DNA of 64,000 nucleotides from Quillaja saponaria (taxonomy: Eukaryota; Streptophyta; Magnoliopsida; Fabales; Quillajaceae): the NCBI GenBank assembly GCA_029379385.1, contig CM055610.1, forward strand, positions 18,687,422-18,751,421. Direction: 5' to 3'. Positions 50,701 to 64,000 of this stretch are shown one piece after another. Both the position numbers and the translations under genes were made by a program. How positions within the stretch are numbered: the first letter of the stretch is position 1; each line of letters opens with the position of its first letter. The notes below the pieces were generated by a model. That model searched no databases and was not told the DNA's origin. It saw nothing but the letters and a program-made list of their open reading frames with translations.

Positions 50701-53292
50701 AGACCAAAAAAGCCCTAAAAAGAGATTACCCAAGCAGCTCCGTGCCCACCTACTTCCAGGTCCATATTTAGAGAAACTAAAACTAAGAGGCTAGGAGCTT
50801 AGAACACCTTTGAGGAGTATCAATACTGTCTCAAAAACTGGCAAGTTTAAATATTGAGCTTAGAACATCTTGAACGATGAAATTTTGAAAGTTGATTAGT
50901 CTGATTTGAATTTCTCTACATTTAATCACTTTCAGATACAATGGTGAGACAAGCAGCAATGGCTTTCAAGTGTTTGTTGCTTATATATTATAAGAATGGC
51001 AGAGGCCATAACTTTCGCCGTCAGGTAACTTTTGCAGTAAATAACCATATTCTGTGAGCCTTAATTGCAACTATCCTCTTTTTAGTTTTCGAGAACCTAC
51101 TGACAATTGTTATCATGTTTCAAGGGTCAAATTTTAACTTTGGTTGAGTACTCGCTGCTGTTGTATCGTGCCTTGTTGCCAACACCCGTTTGGTACCGAT
51201 TTTTCTTAAACAAGGATTATGGGGGCCTCTTTTCATCACTGACTACAGGGTTGTATTTAACTTTTAAGCTAACAACTGTTGTTGAGAAGGTAAGGATTTT
51301 CTTCTGTCATTAGGCTTTGTAGATCTTTATGGGGACTCGATGTTATGCTTCATATTATTTGAACTAATTTCTTCATTGTCTTATCATATGTGCTTCTGAA
51401 CAGGTCCAATGCTTCTTTTCTGCCTTAAAAGCATTATCACGGAAGGAAATCCATTATGGGGTCTGTGCAACATTGGAACAGGTGTGTTCCACAGGATCTC
51501 TGAATTAGATTTGGGGCTGAATTGAGAAAGTTATAAACTCTCTCTCCTCTTTGCGAATGTTATGCTATTGTCTTTCATGCTAGGAAGACACTATACTACA
51601 GAGAACCTCAACCACTTATCTTCAATAATAAATGCTGTTTACTTGATTTTCGCGTCCATTCAACTCATAACCATTCTTATTTTTGTGATACAAATGTCAG
51701 TCAGGTAAATAGATGTTTGAAGTGAAGGAAAATATATTATAAACAACACCTATTCCAACCTTCCACCCGAATTAACATGCCTGTTTTGATTCTAAATGTG
51801 AAATATGACTCTATTCTTACTCCATTCTCACTCACATTGTGGTGGACATGTACCTCTTTTAGAACTTGTCAGTGTGGAGTCCCATGTCGAAGAAAATCTG
51901 TGTTTAATTTTTGCATCAGGATGGTAGAATTTTTAAGAGATGCCCTCTTCTTCTCCTTTCTGCTTTTGAATTATATGTTTATTCATGTTTTGGTGCGTAG
52001 GTGGTCGAGGAGTTTCACCCCCCCCCCCCCTTCTGGGCGATCTAGTTATCTATGATTTTGACTTAGAAATATGTAAATGCAGGTCAATGAAGCAGGTGAT
52101 CTCTGTGCTATTTGCCAGGAGAAGATGCACTCTCCTATTTTGTTGTGCTGTAACCATATCTTCTGCGAGGAATGTGTTTCAGAATGGTCAGCTCATAATT
52201 TTCTGATGCTTATCTTGGATCTTTTTTTTTTTTTTTTTTTTGGCAGTATTCATAATGCACATATATATTGTTAGCTAATGACAAGGCAAAAACTGGACTG
52301 TTTTTGGGATTCCCTTTAGTAACGCAACTCAACTAAGCCTTAAATTTCAAGCTAATAGGGGTCGATTGTATGAAATCTTTTCCTCCATTCTCTTTAGTAC
52401 TAGTCTAATTTTTTAATGCTCAATAGTATGTTGGTCTTGGTTCATGGCTTTGATTGCATCACCCCCTTGAAGGAGGAGGGGGAGGGTTGGTTGCACGTTT
52501 GCCTTTTTTTTCCTCCCCTCATCCCTCACTCTTGTTGATGTTCACTTCAGATCAGTGAAGTGGGGATATGGATAAATAGGAAATGGTTGCAACAGTTAGA
52601 ACCTTGCTTGTTCTTGACGGTTGAGCCTCATAGTTACTTGCACTTTGTAGACATAACTATCCATTTTGGCCTTGCTCCACATGAGTTCCTTTGTTGGGCT
52701 GTCGTTCTTTTTCTCTGACAAAACTATCTTGCTATTTTTCTAATGTACTATGCTATCAAATCTCAGACAGCAATTAGGGGAATAGAAGGGGGAAACGCCA
52801 TAATCATGTTGCTCTGTCTGCATATGATATTCAGTGTAGAAAATGGTGTTATGAAATGGAATATAATCGCCCAGGATTTGCTATCTGATGTTCCACTAAG
52901 AAACCTCATTTAGTAACTCTGATGTTTTTGGTGCCTCCTAATTTGTTATTGATCCAACTTTAGTATTCCTTTCTCCTAATGGCCAGAAGTACTTGTTTCC
53001 TTTAAACTGTAAAACTTTTATTTGAGATATTTTATTTAGAGGCTATGCATTGAAAACTCTTATTGGCTGTGCTAAGGAATCATATATCAGTACTGCCATA
53101 ATCATCTTTCAATTATTTATAGATTGGTGCTCATATCTATCCCTTCCTCCTTGACCTGTAAGGCTGTAACTCTACTTGTTATTCAGGTTTGAGAGAGAAA
53201 GGACTTGCCCTTTATGCAGGGCCCTGGTTAAACCTGCTGATCTGCGGACGTTTGGCGATGGATCAACAAGTCTATTGTTCCAGTTGTTTTGA
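47758..53292 (+). CDS. Multi-pass membrane RING-type E3 ubiquitin ligase, RNFT1-like
   Basis: This is a predicted endomembrane ubiquitin ligase related to animal RNFT1/RNFT2. Eight exons in matching phase (47758-48466, 49835-49911, 50008-50176, 50936-51024, 51125-51289, 51404-51481, 52083-52186, 53187-53292) give 498 residues. The start is the ATG at 47758; the frame is open a few codons further but has no earlier ATG. The first 210 residues are Ser-, Gly- and Asn-rich and probably disordered and cytosolic. About five or six hydrophobic segments follow (about 218-400). A C3HC4 RING lies at the C-terminus with Cys437, Cys440, Cys452, His454, Cys457, Cys460, Cys471 and Cys474, including CPLCR. 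Animal RNFT1 works in ER-associated degradation; a similar role here is inference. Substrates are unknown. Confidence 0.93.
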
Positions 53293-55428
53293 ACTCAGGA
53301 TCTTTTGACTGGAGCAGGAGTTCTTGAGAAAAGCATTGAACCAAAAAAGTCAGTGGTACTGGGGCAAATCTTTACTGCATTTTGACAATGGTTGGCCTCC
53401 AAAATATTTCGCCAAGAAGAGGATTTGATTCCCTTTAATATCAGAATATATTCACTTACATCACAAGCACTGGGTTAGATGACTCAGATGCATTAACTCA
53501 TGATCAGTTAACCGCATGTCTCACTTCAATTTTAAGATTATGAACAAATAAGTCTTCCTTAATATTATGGCCTTGTCAAAAAGCTCATTTGCTCTCAGTC
53601 AATTGAATGTGTATTTCATTTATTGATTTTATGTATTTAAATCTTTTCAGAAGTCTGCGGTAGTTAAATCATTATAAATTTTTTAGTCTTGGTGTGGGTT
53701 ATTTTTAATTGTATTATTGAGATGAAGTAGTTGAAATATGGCTAAATTGTACTCAATATTATTTAACTTTTAAATAAAGAAAAACATAGACTATGAGAAT
53801 AACAAGCATTACGAGTGAATGTTTGAAAAATAAAATAAAAATGAATCCGATCACTATGGGTCTAAGACTAAAAACATTGTTTAATATGTGTCTTTTTTTT
53901 TCTTCTTTATTTTTGGGTTTATTTTAAAATTTCTTTACCATTTTGATAAATTTAAAATTTTAGCAAGTAAAAAAATAATTGTAAAATTTGAATGAAGTTA
54001 ATTGATCCTGTGGAATGCCGTCACTTATTATAATTTAATTATTTATTTTCTCTATTGAAATTTAAGTATCATTTTTTATAATAATTTAAATAAAATATAA
54101 TATATATATTGAATTCATTCAACATAAAAAGATATAAAACTAAACAATGTTGTTAATATATCAAATTCTCATAAATTAATACAAAATATAAAATCTTAAA
54201 GTGCAAATTAATTTGAAATAAAATAATTGTGCATCTCACAAATACTGGTGCATCAAGCAAAAATATTTTTTTGACCTTTACCCTCTAACATGTTCAAACT
54301 CTTAAGTACTGTCTATTATTTCAATTAATTTATTGAAATCTTACTCTCCAAAAAAAAAAAAAAAAAAAAATTTTATTGAGATCTTACAACACTCATATTT
54401 ACAACTTTCATTATGTGCATATTGAGTATTTGATATCAAATCAAAATAGATAATTACTGTGCATATTGACTTTTTAATATTTAATTAAATAAAAGTAATT
54501 ATTGTATACACGAAATGAAAGTGCTATGTATACAACAAGTTTAAGAGTTTTGTGACTGAAGCAAAATGGCCCACACAAGTAACTCCACCCTAAAAGTAAA
54601 GTTAAATTGACTCAAATTGAGAATATTAATCAAATTGGATAAGAAGTATACGATAAATTTATTATAAATTATTTTAAATATTGATGATTAAAAGAGAGAT
54701 AATTAATTTATTGTATTAATTAATAAAAAATAAATATAAATTCTTATTAGTTGAAATTATATTAGTCTTTTAAAATTTGTAGAATATAAACTAACTTTTA
54801 AAAATATGTTTTTTAAACCTAGAACATAAAACATCTCACTTTTTTTTTTTTTTTTTTACTAAACAGAAAAACAATTAATTTATGTTTTTCATAAAAAAAC
54901 TTCAAGCATTCTTTATAATTATCAAGCCCAACTCAGCACCACCCTTCGTTTTCATTTGGGCTTCGGAATTGGGATACTACGTCGTTTAGAGTACAAACCA
55001 AGACGAAATAGAAAAAACATATACAAAAAAAAAGTAATAAAAAATTCAGAGGGACGTCTTCTTGACGTCTTCCTCTCCCTCTATGACTCTATTTCGGATC
55101 TTATACAAAACCTTTTCATCAATGTTCTTCCGTTGTCGCTGACAGATGAAACACGGTACCATCGAAAGCAAAGTTTTCGGCATCCTAAGCTAACTATCAA
55201 ATTTCTTTTCTTTGATCTTTATGGTGGTCAATTCATTTGCTCGGACATCTACAGCTATCAATCAATTTCTGGGTTTTAGTTCAATTTCAATATCCAAATT
55301 GAGAGTTTTTGTTTCAAAGTTCGTTTTTTTTTTTCCCCATTGCTGCATCTCATTCATCATAAATTACTGTTTTTTTTTTGACATTTAGTTTCGTTGGTTT
55401 GATAAAATTTTGGATGGTTTGTGTGCAG
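53293..55428. other. Intergenic spacer and first leader exon of ATG18a
   Basis: The 3' flank of the RING gene is followed by AT-rich spacer with a poly-A run (54349-54370) and a T run (54840-54858). A more GC-balanced stretch at about 55040-55290 (cttcctctccctctatgact onward) is likely the first, non-coding exon of the ATG18a gene, though its donor site was not fixed. The plus frame at 54956-55279 is not recognised and would be leader sequence. Confidence 0.45.
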
Positions 55429-55494
55429 GCATGGTAAAGTGAATCATTGATACTGAGAAGAGTGAAAGTTTTTCAAGGCATCATTAAGGCTGCT
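55429..55494 (+). other. Non-coding leader exon of ATG18a with a short uORF
   Basis: The exon is bounded by gtgtgcag| and |gtaagtg. It carries a four-codon upstream frame at 55431-55442 (Met-Val-Lys-stop). The next acceptor, ttgactgcag| at 57415, leads into the coding exon. Splicing here is inferred from the signals alone. Confidence 0.5.
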
Positions 55495-57449
55495 GTAAGT
55501 GATTAGTATATTCTTACCCGCTAGTGACTCTAATTTAGTATTTGATTTTGCTGTCTGTTAAATTTGCCTGTAATATTATGTAAAGAAACAGAAAAGATAA
55601 ACATATTGTTCTTTCCCTTACAAAAAACCCCATCATGAATATCTTCTTTTGGTTAGAATTATGAAAATTTTTCATGGAGTTAACTGCACTGAGTTCTAGT
55701 CATTTTGTTGTAAATGGAGTTTGAGTTTGTATTTCTTAAAGCCTTGTACTCATTCCGAACATGAATTTAGTTATTCATGAATCATAAGGATAAAACAGAA
55801 AAATTAAAATACGTGATTGAAGCAATGATCACAAGTTATACAGTTGACTTCCAAAGTTTGAGTACAGAGTGCATGCAACCTTATGATAACACTTGTGTCA
55901 AGGGTACGGGACGTTAATTGCTTAAACAAGCCAAAGGTTAAATATATGTGGAATCTCTACAGTCAATCAAGTTTGAATCCACTAGGGAGAGTAATGAGAG
56001 AAATTTAGCGGCTGAGCATCTAATGGGGATGACACTGTAGCATGAAAAATTAAAAATTTCCAAAATTGATAAGTAAGGAAGCGGGTTAAGACTTTCCTCT
56101 TAACCATCTTGGGAGGTTCTGAGGTCGGGACTACCTGTAGTAGTTGCATTTCTCTGTGGTGCTTTCATTATTTAATTTCTTTCCTGTTATACTGCATTTG
56201 AGATTAACTCCTCACTCATATCGTAGGAGCTTAAGATTTTTCGTTCCCCTGATTTACTTAGGTGTCCTTTTCCCCACTTTGAGCTCTTTATTGTGGTATG
56301 TATTTTCAGATCTGATGGTAAGATAGTTTGCAATCCATAAAGGAAGTGAATGTCATCATAAAGTTCATACTCATGTTGAGGCTGTAAATTTTAAGTATCA
56401 AAGTTGAATCGAACCGTGATTAAATTTATAGCATCACTTAAATTTGTTATTTTGGGTGATGTTAATATTACATGTGAGAGACTGACTAGACTAAACAGAT
56501 TAAAAGTTTAGGCACAGACAGCTGAGAAATTTATAAAACTAGATAACAGAAGTACCATAATATACAACGTTAAAACTTAAAAATAGGTTTTAACTTGTTT
56601 TAATCCTTTAGGACTCCTTCATATTTATATAAAAATAGTAATCATTTTATGAGCAGAAGCAGAATAGTCTATTCCTGAAAATATAAATTGGAACACCATT
56701 CAACACTGAATTAAATCTAATGGAATTTTTTATGTGAAACATTTAATATGTGTATTTTGGTTGTCTTTACTGAGATTTTTCAGGTATTTGTGTCTGATAT
56801 GCATTAGATATGGGGACGATTGAAAACTAGGTGTGGCTTTACTTCTAGTGGAAGGTTGGCATAGAAAGCTTGGTGAAGTCTGCGTGCTTTTTTGGCTCTC
56901 TGGTTGGTTATAATGCCTGAATTGAAGAATTAGGGTCAATCACGCAAAAACTTGGGTCAATCTCAGCTCTCTCTTTCTCTACTAGATCTGGTAAAGGGAA
57001 AGACTTAGTGCTTCTAACTACACTAGAATTCCTAAAATCATTTGATTTACTAAACTGGAAAAATAAATTAGAGACCCCATAAAGGTTCTAATAACTTGAC
57101 TGGACCCAAGATGAAATCCAAATGGACCATGTTTAAGGCCTGTTATAAAACCAGGAAAAAAACCCTGAATCGAAAATCTATTTTGACAACTTACAATTTA
57201 TTACTACCAACAACACTTCCTTTTGGATTACAATGATTTGCTTGATGTAGGGTTGAGCTTCTAAAGAGAATGAAACTTCTCTAAGTTGCCCGTGGCTTCT
57301 GTATCATTGGTCATTCTACCTTCCCTCCCTCCTCAATTGTTAGAAACTTGTATGGTGGAATTGACATGGAATTTTAACTTTTAATATCCTGGTACTCCTT
57401 TGTTGTTGACTGCAGCAATCACTGAAAACTGTTCCCTCGTTCATCAAAA

Positions 57450-59873
57450 ATGAGTTCAACTGTTTCAACATCTCGGGAATTTCTCCCACCTGCAACGATT
57501 GGGAACTATGAATCCCCTAATTTTGGAGCTTCTGCTTCTTTTAGCCAGCCTGATGCCTATTTAAATGAAAGTGATGGCACAGAGTTGCTCTCTCTATCTT
57601 GGAATCAGGATTATGGTTGCTTTGCTGCTGGCACAAGCAATGGTTTTCGCATCTATAATTGTGACCCTTTCAAGGAAACTTTCAGACGAGATCTGAAAAG
57701 CGGGGGTTTTAAAATTGTAGAGATGCTGTTCAGGTGCAACATTCTAGCACTTGTTGGTGGTCGATCTAATTCTCAGTATCCACCTAATAAAGTTTTGATT
57801 TGGGATGACCATCAGAGCAGGTGCATTGGTGAATTTGCATTTAGGTCTGAGGTTCATGCTGTGAAATTAAGACGTGACCGCATTGTTGTTGTTCTTGAGC
57901 ATAAGATTTATGTGTACAACTTTATGGATCTCAAACTTCTGCATCAGATTGCTACTCTGGCAAATCCTAGGGGATTGTGCTGTCTTTCGCACCATTCAAA
58001 TACATTTGTTCTGGCTTGTCAAGGTCTTCGAAGAGGACAGGTTCGCGTAGAACACTTTGGGCTGAACATGACAAAATTAATTAATGCTCATGATTCTAAT
58101 ATTGCTTGCTTCACCTTGACACTGGATGGCCTCCTTCTTGCAACTGCTAGTACCAAGGGGACTTTGATAAGAATCTTTAATACAATGGATGGGACTCGTT
58201 TACAGGAGGTGAGTTCCTGGACTACTGGATGTTATTATTGTCGTTATGATTATTCTCTGTAACTTTTTTGCTGTCCATAAGATAGTGAGAGTGTGCTCAG
58301 TTAACGCCTGAAACTCTCCCAGCATTTGGGGTGCACTTTTGCAAGTAGCCTTAGCTCTTAGCCAAGCAACATTGCAAGATGCTTCTCATGCTTTTCTTTC
58401 TCTATCTATGATTTCACAGACTTGGCTGCGGAACATGTTTGTTTTGTGAATAAAAAATTACTTTTAAGTTATCTCAGTAATTATTAGATAATTGAATTTT
58501 ATGCCTTAAATTATAACTGGAGCGTAAAGATAAAACCTTGTGCTTTGTGCATTGCAAATTGCGCATCTTACATACCAGTTCTTTTTCTTCTTTTCCTAAA
58601 ACATCTAAATCACATTCTAGCGGTTAGCACTGCCCAATTACAGTTGACAAAGTTCAGTGATTTCTTCTGCTTCGTGGTATCTTCCAGAGCCAATTCTTGT
58701 TTGTGCTCAATTGCTCCTGAAATTATCTTTGCATTATAAGAAGTATTTGATTCTCTGTTCTGATGTAGGTACGTAGGGGGGTGGACAGAGCTGAAATTTA
58801 TAGTATTGCTCTTTCTCCAAATGTCCAATGGCTGGCAACATCAAGTGATAGAGGTACTGTTCATATATTTAGCCTGAGAGTGAGAGTGTTTGGCGATGAT
58901 TCGGCATCTCATCCAAATGCTGCTCAAGGGATGCCACTGCTTCATCAGAATTCTTCAACTTCTTTAGATGCCTTTATTTCTCCAAATCCTGGTGCCAACC
59001 CTGGTTCATCATTGTCATTCATGAGAGGTAAGAAAGATATATCAAATATGTAAGTAAAGAGTTGGAATAAGTATAATTTTCATGAAAAAAAATTCGTGAA
59101 AAAAATAATTCGTGAATACACCTGTATTAATATGATCGAAGCTCATGATTAATGATTATACGTTCTTTAAATTTGAAACTTTGCAAACCTGAATGCAATA
59201 AACTTAATAAATCCCAGAACTATGGAATTACTCACCTTGCATCAAGTCACTATCTAATTCTAAGTCTTTTATGGCTTACTGCTTTATAAACAAGTTTACT
59301 CATCTGAAGAATTGGTATGTTTTTCTTGTCTTATCTGGGAGAATAGGGGGGAATTGTTTCTGTGACTCTGCCTATCTAGGACAACACAATCTTGTCATCT
59401 GGAACCAAACTTATCCTTTTGAACCTTGCTTGGGCATAACTTGCATGGGTCTGAAACTTCTTTCAAACTGGGGCATCTAAATCATAGTTGGCATTAACTG
59501 GTTTATTTAGTTTGACATCCTGTCTCTTTTTATTTCCAGGAGTTTTACCAAAATATTTCAGCTCGGAATGGTCATTTGCTCGATTCCATTTGCCAGAAGA
59601 CACACAATTCATGGTAGCATTTGGATCTCAAAACACCGTCATAGTCATTGGCATGGATGGGAGGTATACTATCTTCATCTTCATCATTTTCCTCGAGCAT
59701 CAATTTATGGAACATGGGGTTGGTTCTCATGGTTTTACTCATCTCTCCTCCCTTCCCCTCCCCCCTTCTCTCTTATCAGTTTCTACAGGGCCAGTTATGA
59801 TCCAGTACATGGAGGAGAGATGTTGCAGAGGGAATATGTACGCTTTCTAAAAGCTGAGAGTAAGACCAGTTAG
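57450..59873 (+). CDS. ATG18A: Autophagy-related protein ATG18a (PROPPIN)
   Basis: This is a seven-bladed WD40 protein that binds PI3P and PI(3,5)P2 and, with ATG2, supplies lipid for autophagosome growth. Four coding exons in phase (57450-58208, 58769-59027, 59540-59663, 59780-59873) encode 411 residues. Blade 1 begins [20 protein letters not shown] and the fifth-blade region ends [19 protein letters not shown]. The lipid-binding motif of the family, with two essential arginines, is present as VRRG (254-257), followed by [13 protein letters not shown] and a [10 protein letters not shown] strand. A long flexible loop (about 295-335, rich in Ser, Pro and Asn) precedes the last blade, as in plant ATG18a. 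The start is the first ATG of the exon, in a plausible context (aaaATGagt). The transcript probably has non-coding exons 2 kb upstream. Confidence 0.96.
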
Positions 59874-62800
59874 AGAACCCATACATGCAAAAGGCAAGAA
59901 GCTTAGTGCATCCTGTGTTAATATGGTGCCTGAAGATCTTGAAATGCCTATAACTGTTCCTTACTGTATATATTGTATATATGGCATTCTATTTACAAAT
60001 AAATCACTGCTTCAGAATATGTTCTCAATAGTATCATACTCACTTGTTGGCTCTTTAATCATAATCGCCATTAGCCAGCATACCAACTTTTTCAGTCTAA
60101 CAGAAAGTAATTGTTTTTATTTTATTTTATTATTAATTTTTTTTTATGAAAAGTTAACTAGTATAGGTCCAATCAAAGTAGATTTATTTTCATATTTATT
60201 AATAAGTAAAAGGAAAATTAATTTCTCTATCCTTTATCTTTCCATAGGATGTGGAACACTCAAAATGTAAAAATATTAGGGGCCTATATTTAATGTATAT
60301 AAATACCAATAATATCATAAAATATTATTAAAAAGAAAAAGTAATTAAAAAATTATTTAGAACACAATCAATAAAGTCTATTTAACGAATTAAAAAATGA
60401 AAATTGAAGTCTTGCTATCTTAATAGGCGTTACAGGTTATGGTCGCAGAAATATGGGTTGCTACGAGATACAAGATAATATTAGCGTTAGAGGGAAATCA
60501 TGAGGAAAGAATAAGAATTGAGAAAAGATTAATTTTATTATTATTATTATTTAAAAATAAATAAATTCTGAATTACTCGTGAAATTTATTTTTTGTTAAA
60601 TTATAGAAAAATCACCTAATTACACTCTAGTTCAAACTAAAAATGACGTTTTTTGTCTTTTTGTGTCTCCTAATCATGGGTAAGTATTTCATAAATGATT
60701 TTTCTAAGGTATTATTATTATTTTTTTAAACAAAACAAAAAATAGTTTACATCAATCACATTAAATAAACAACGGGTATAATCATAATTCAACAGGCCAC
60801 ATAAAGTTGGGAAAAAAAAGCTTATAAATATACAAAGACTCAAATTCTAAAACATCATGATCCCAACAAATTCGTTTTAAATTTTAATTAAAGTGGCATA
60901 GCCATTTCAAATATACAATTAACCAACAGCTTATTATAAAAAGAAAACAAAAATAACACCATTCTAATTTTTTAGAAAAACCCTTTGATACATTTGTATG
61001 GTAAAAGTATCAAAAAATTCTTTTGCTTCTATTTATCATAATCTCGTATGGTCATGCAAGTTTTTTTTTTTTTTAGAAAGGTCATTTAAGTCCTCTAACA
61101 TCAAACTAAAAATTATTTATTAAATCAATTACATTTCTCCTAATATAGTTAGGAATAAACAGTTAATAACCATGAAGCAGTTATGGTTGAGGCATTTTCT
61201 TAGTATATCCATCCCCCACAATCCTCCCCCTTGAGGAGATCCTAAAATGGCTTTGAACCACTTCTCCTAGTCCCTATTTTTTTTTGGGTGAAACCCCAAG
61301 TTCCCATTTCTTCCATAGTTGCATATGTAAACTATTGGTCGGGATCGGAATAAGTTCACTGAATTTCCAGGGTAGCAAAATACATATAGAGCTCATGTAA
61401 GGTTGAAGATGCAATGTCTGAGACTCTTGAGCCAAGCATATAATTACTACCATGTTGGAATCGGAATAAGTTCACTGAATTTCCAGGGTAGCAAAATACA
61501 TATAGAGCTCATGTAAGGTTGAAGATGCAATGTCTGAGACTCTTGAGCCAAGCATATAATTACTACCATGTTGGAATCGGAATAAGTTCACTGAATTTCC
61601 AGGGTAGCAAAATACATATAGAGCTCATGTAAGGTTGAAGATGCAATGTCTGAGACTCTTGAGCCAAGCATATAATTACTACCATGTTGGATATTTTTGT
61701 ATTGCAAGTGTTTCCGGATCTGACACTGATCTTATTTTTCTAAAACAAATTCTCTGGCTTCCATAAGATGATAAGTGACAAACTCTAAACCATCCAGCAG
61801 AGCCCGGGGGGAGCATTCAGAGTTTAGATCTTACATTTTTCTCATTAAAAACAATCATGACCTTTCCAATGGCTTTTCTATCTCTGATAGCAGAAAAGGC
61901 AAGGTTGGCCTGTCAAGGACAAAGATGAGGAAATCAGATAATATTCACAACTCAATTGAACACTGAAGAGAAGGAAAAAATATTAAATTTTTACTTAACA
62001 ATGTTTTAGTGTGAGAGAAGAAACTCTAAATTAATGAAAGAAAATAACATGGTTTTATTCTTTTCTTTTAAAAAATATATAGTTCAGAAACCCAACTAGC
62101 AAGGCTAAGGAAACACCTTATGGCAATAAACATGGGTTTATCTTGAACAAGTTTCTTCTTTTTGACGAAAGCCAAAGGAAAAAGAAACTAATTATAATCA
62201 CGTCTAAGGAGGAAAATCACCCCAAACATGTTGTCAAGTAGCAATAACACTTACTCAAGCCTCTTTCTGTTATTTAAAAACTAGACCTTTCCTAGAACTC
62301 TTGCCAATGCAAATTGCTAAGCCAAATAGGTTTAGCTCAAAGAAATCCTCACCATATGTGTTATGTGTTTCTAAATATAGGAAGCACAACAATGACATTT
62401 TTAGAGCAACAGGTTTTAACTTGAAAGAAAAAGACAATGATGTTAATCAAGAGAACACTACCAAATAAAGCATTAACATCTTCAGGGTTGAGCCTTGGCA
62501 TGTTTTTAAAAATGGGGATTGAACTGTTGCCCCTTGTTTCGCAATAATAGCTCAGGTTGCAAACTTCCAGCCAATCCCAGAGGTAAAGTTTGGACTTGGG
62601 AGCAAAACATAGTCAACCAGACTTTCATCTCATCACGTTTGTTCATGTCTACATGATTGATTTATATGTGGCCAAATTTTGTATACTTGTAAGTTGTATT
62701 AATTCAAATACACAGATGTTCGCATATTAGGAAGAGATAGCAGTAAGAGGTTGACACTAATAATATAATGTTGACATAAGATGCAAAAGCTTCACTCTCA

Positions 62801-64000
62801 TTAAATTTTGTTTAGCATTATACCACAGATTTGGAATACTGTTGATATGAACCTGATTCATCTACTGCACCCACTAATTGTGAAGCTCTGAGTTCCAATC
62901 AATTTAAGTTATATAATTTATTTTAAAGATTCTCAGTTTTGTGACGCTAACTATAATTCATAAAATGTGTGTCTGATAGGGGGGGGGGGGGGTGTGGAAG
63001 AAGTAAGGCATCCTCATCCAATCCTCACCAAACAAAGCTTGAGTTGAGATTTTACTGAAATCCACCCCATAACTTCAGGGTTGTTTCTGGCTTGCTGTTT
63101 GGAAGAAACTGCAGCTTTCTGAAAACATAAGCCAGCTTTATTGTCCTAAACTTTTCCATCAGCTGCTTCTTCCGTAGCTTTTTTAAAAGCCACAACAGCT
63201 GTTGAGAAGCATCCAAGGAGATGATTATCAAAACCGCTGCGGCTTTTCATAATTGTATTACTAATATAACCTCTTGATTTTTATGGAATTCTACATTCAT
63301 ACTAAACCTAAACTTAATAAAATCATCATCTTAAATAAATTTATAATATACGTTTAATATTTTTTTAAAATTCACAGCAGTTTTCATAAAATTTTTACTC
63401 AAAAGTCAAACCTATAGTAACAGCTACCCAGTACCCAGTAGCAGCTTTCTCACAGCCAGAATAGCACAGCCTTCCCAAACCTGCCTTAATATGACATACT
63501 TTTATCAATTAACCCACCCCAAATTGCAGCTGTGAGTACTGAAATCAGTTGTCTGACTGAGGAAATAAAGGTAAGAAGAAAACTAATGTATTGAACAGAT
63601 GATGTAAGAATTCTTAACCTCATGCAGGCTGTATGAATGAGAAATGTGGACTGTGATCAAGCCTCTTGCAATCCAGGAGAGTAGCTCCCTAAGAGAATCT
63701 TCAAGAACAGCAGGCTGATGTATTTTGTAGCTACCCCAGTAAAGCCCATGGCACTGTCCAATTCTGGGACAATTATATTAAATGAAACGTCATCAGAACC
63801 TGATAACGAAGTAATACTTTGTACTGCATGCAACAACAACCAGAAAAAGGACCCTGTTTAATAACATGTGAAATGACCTTATGCATTTTTTTTCCTTAAT
63901 CTATCCCAGTTTCGGCCACAGGCTGTGGAGGTTCTTCAAATCTCCTATCAAGGTAACTATGATATTTGATAAGTTTCTTCAACAACATACTTGGGCTGGG
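59874..64000. other. Gene-poor right end of the window
   Basis: The ATG18a 3' flank is followed by AT-rich spacer to about 61180. From 61190 the sequence is less AT-rich and holds a 3 x 116 bp tandem repeat, a G-tract (62980-62992) and a possible 43-base exon near the edge (63910-63952). Frames at 61775-61966 (+) and 63657-63839 (-) match no family I know. A gene may begin or end just beyond 64000. Confidence 0.4.
61344..61691 (+). repeat. Near-perfect tandem repeat, 3 x 116 bp
   Basis: Three consecutive copies of a 116-base unit begin atcggaataagttcactgaa and end accatgttgga. I saw no difference among the copies apart from the outer edges. Period 116 is exact: the tcggaa landmarks lie at 61345, 61461 and 61577. 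Confidence 0.95.

Overview
This window is nuclear DNA from a flowering plant. It is AT-rich, and its genes have many short exons with GT..AG introns separated by long AT-rich introns and spacers. The protein families (PHT1 phosphate transporter, h-type thioredoxin, LRR receptor-like pseudokinase, MES-type methylesterase, ATG18 PROPPIN) are plant types and the composition suggests a eudicot. I cannot name the species from sequence alone. I rebuilt the gene models by hand by checking splice phase exon by exon.

Layout. Positions 1-11,900 hold no convincing gene. They contain AT-rich tandem arrays in opposite orientations, a dispersed repeat present in three copies, and a probable non-autonomous terminal-inverted-repeat element. 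A MES17-like methylesterase (11,916-15,216, +) then meets a PHT1 phosphate transporter (16,054-17,694, -) tail to tail. From 16 to 38 kb all recognised genes are on the minus strand: the PHT1 gene, a damaged h-type thioredoxin (19,361-21,773), an LRR receptor-like pseudokinase (23,479-26,455), a mitochondrial COA1/Tim21-like membrane protein (30,658-34,529) and ribosomal protein uL16/RPL10 (35,918-37,995). A repeat-rich spacer (38.0-40.8 kb) with a tandem duplication and a degenerate TTAGGG-containing array separates these from three plus-strand genes. They are cytosolic glyoxalase II (41,035-45,878), an RNFT1-like membrane RING E3 ligase (47,758-53,292) and ATG18a-like autophagy protein (57,450-59,873). 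From 60 kb to the end no certain gene is seen, but there is a near-perfect 3 x 116 bp tandem repeat.

The genes are ordinary neighbours on a plant chromosome. Nothing indicates an operon or a shared pathway, apart from loose stress or nutrient themes (phosphate uptake, methylglyoxal detoxification, autophagy, ubiquitination). I did not find a convincing undescribed multi-gene system. The most unusual coding locus is the thioredoxin, with an in-frame stop replacing a conserved Trp codon, a poor splice donor and a Gly-Cys-Asn-Pro-Cys active site. The least understood intact gene is the COA1/Tim21-like protein.
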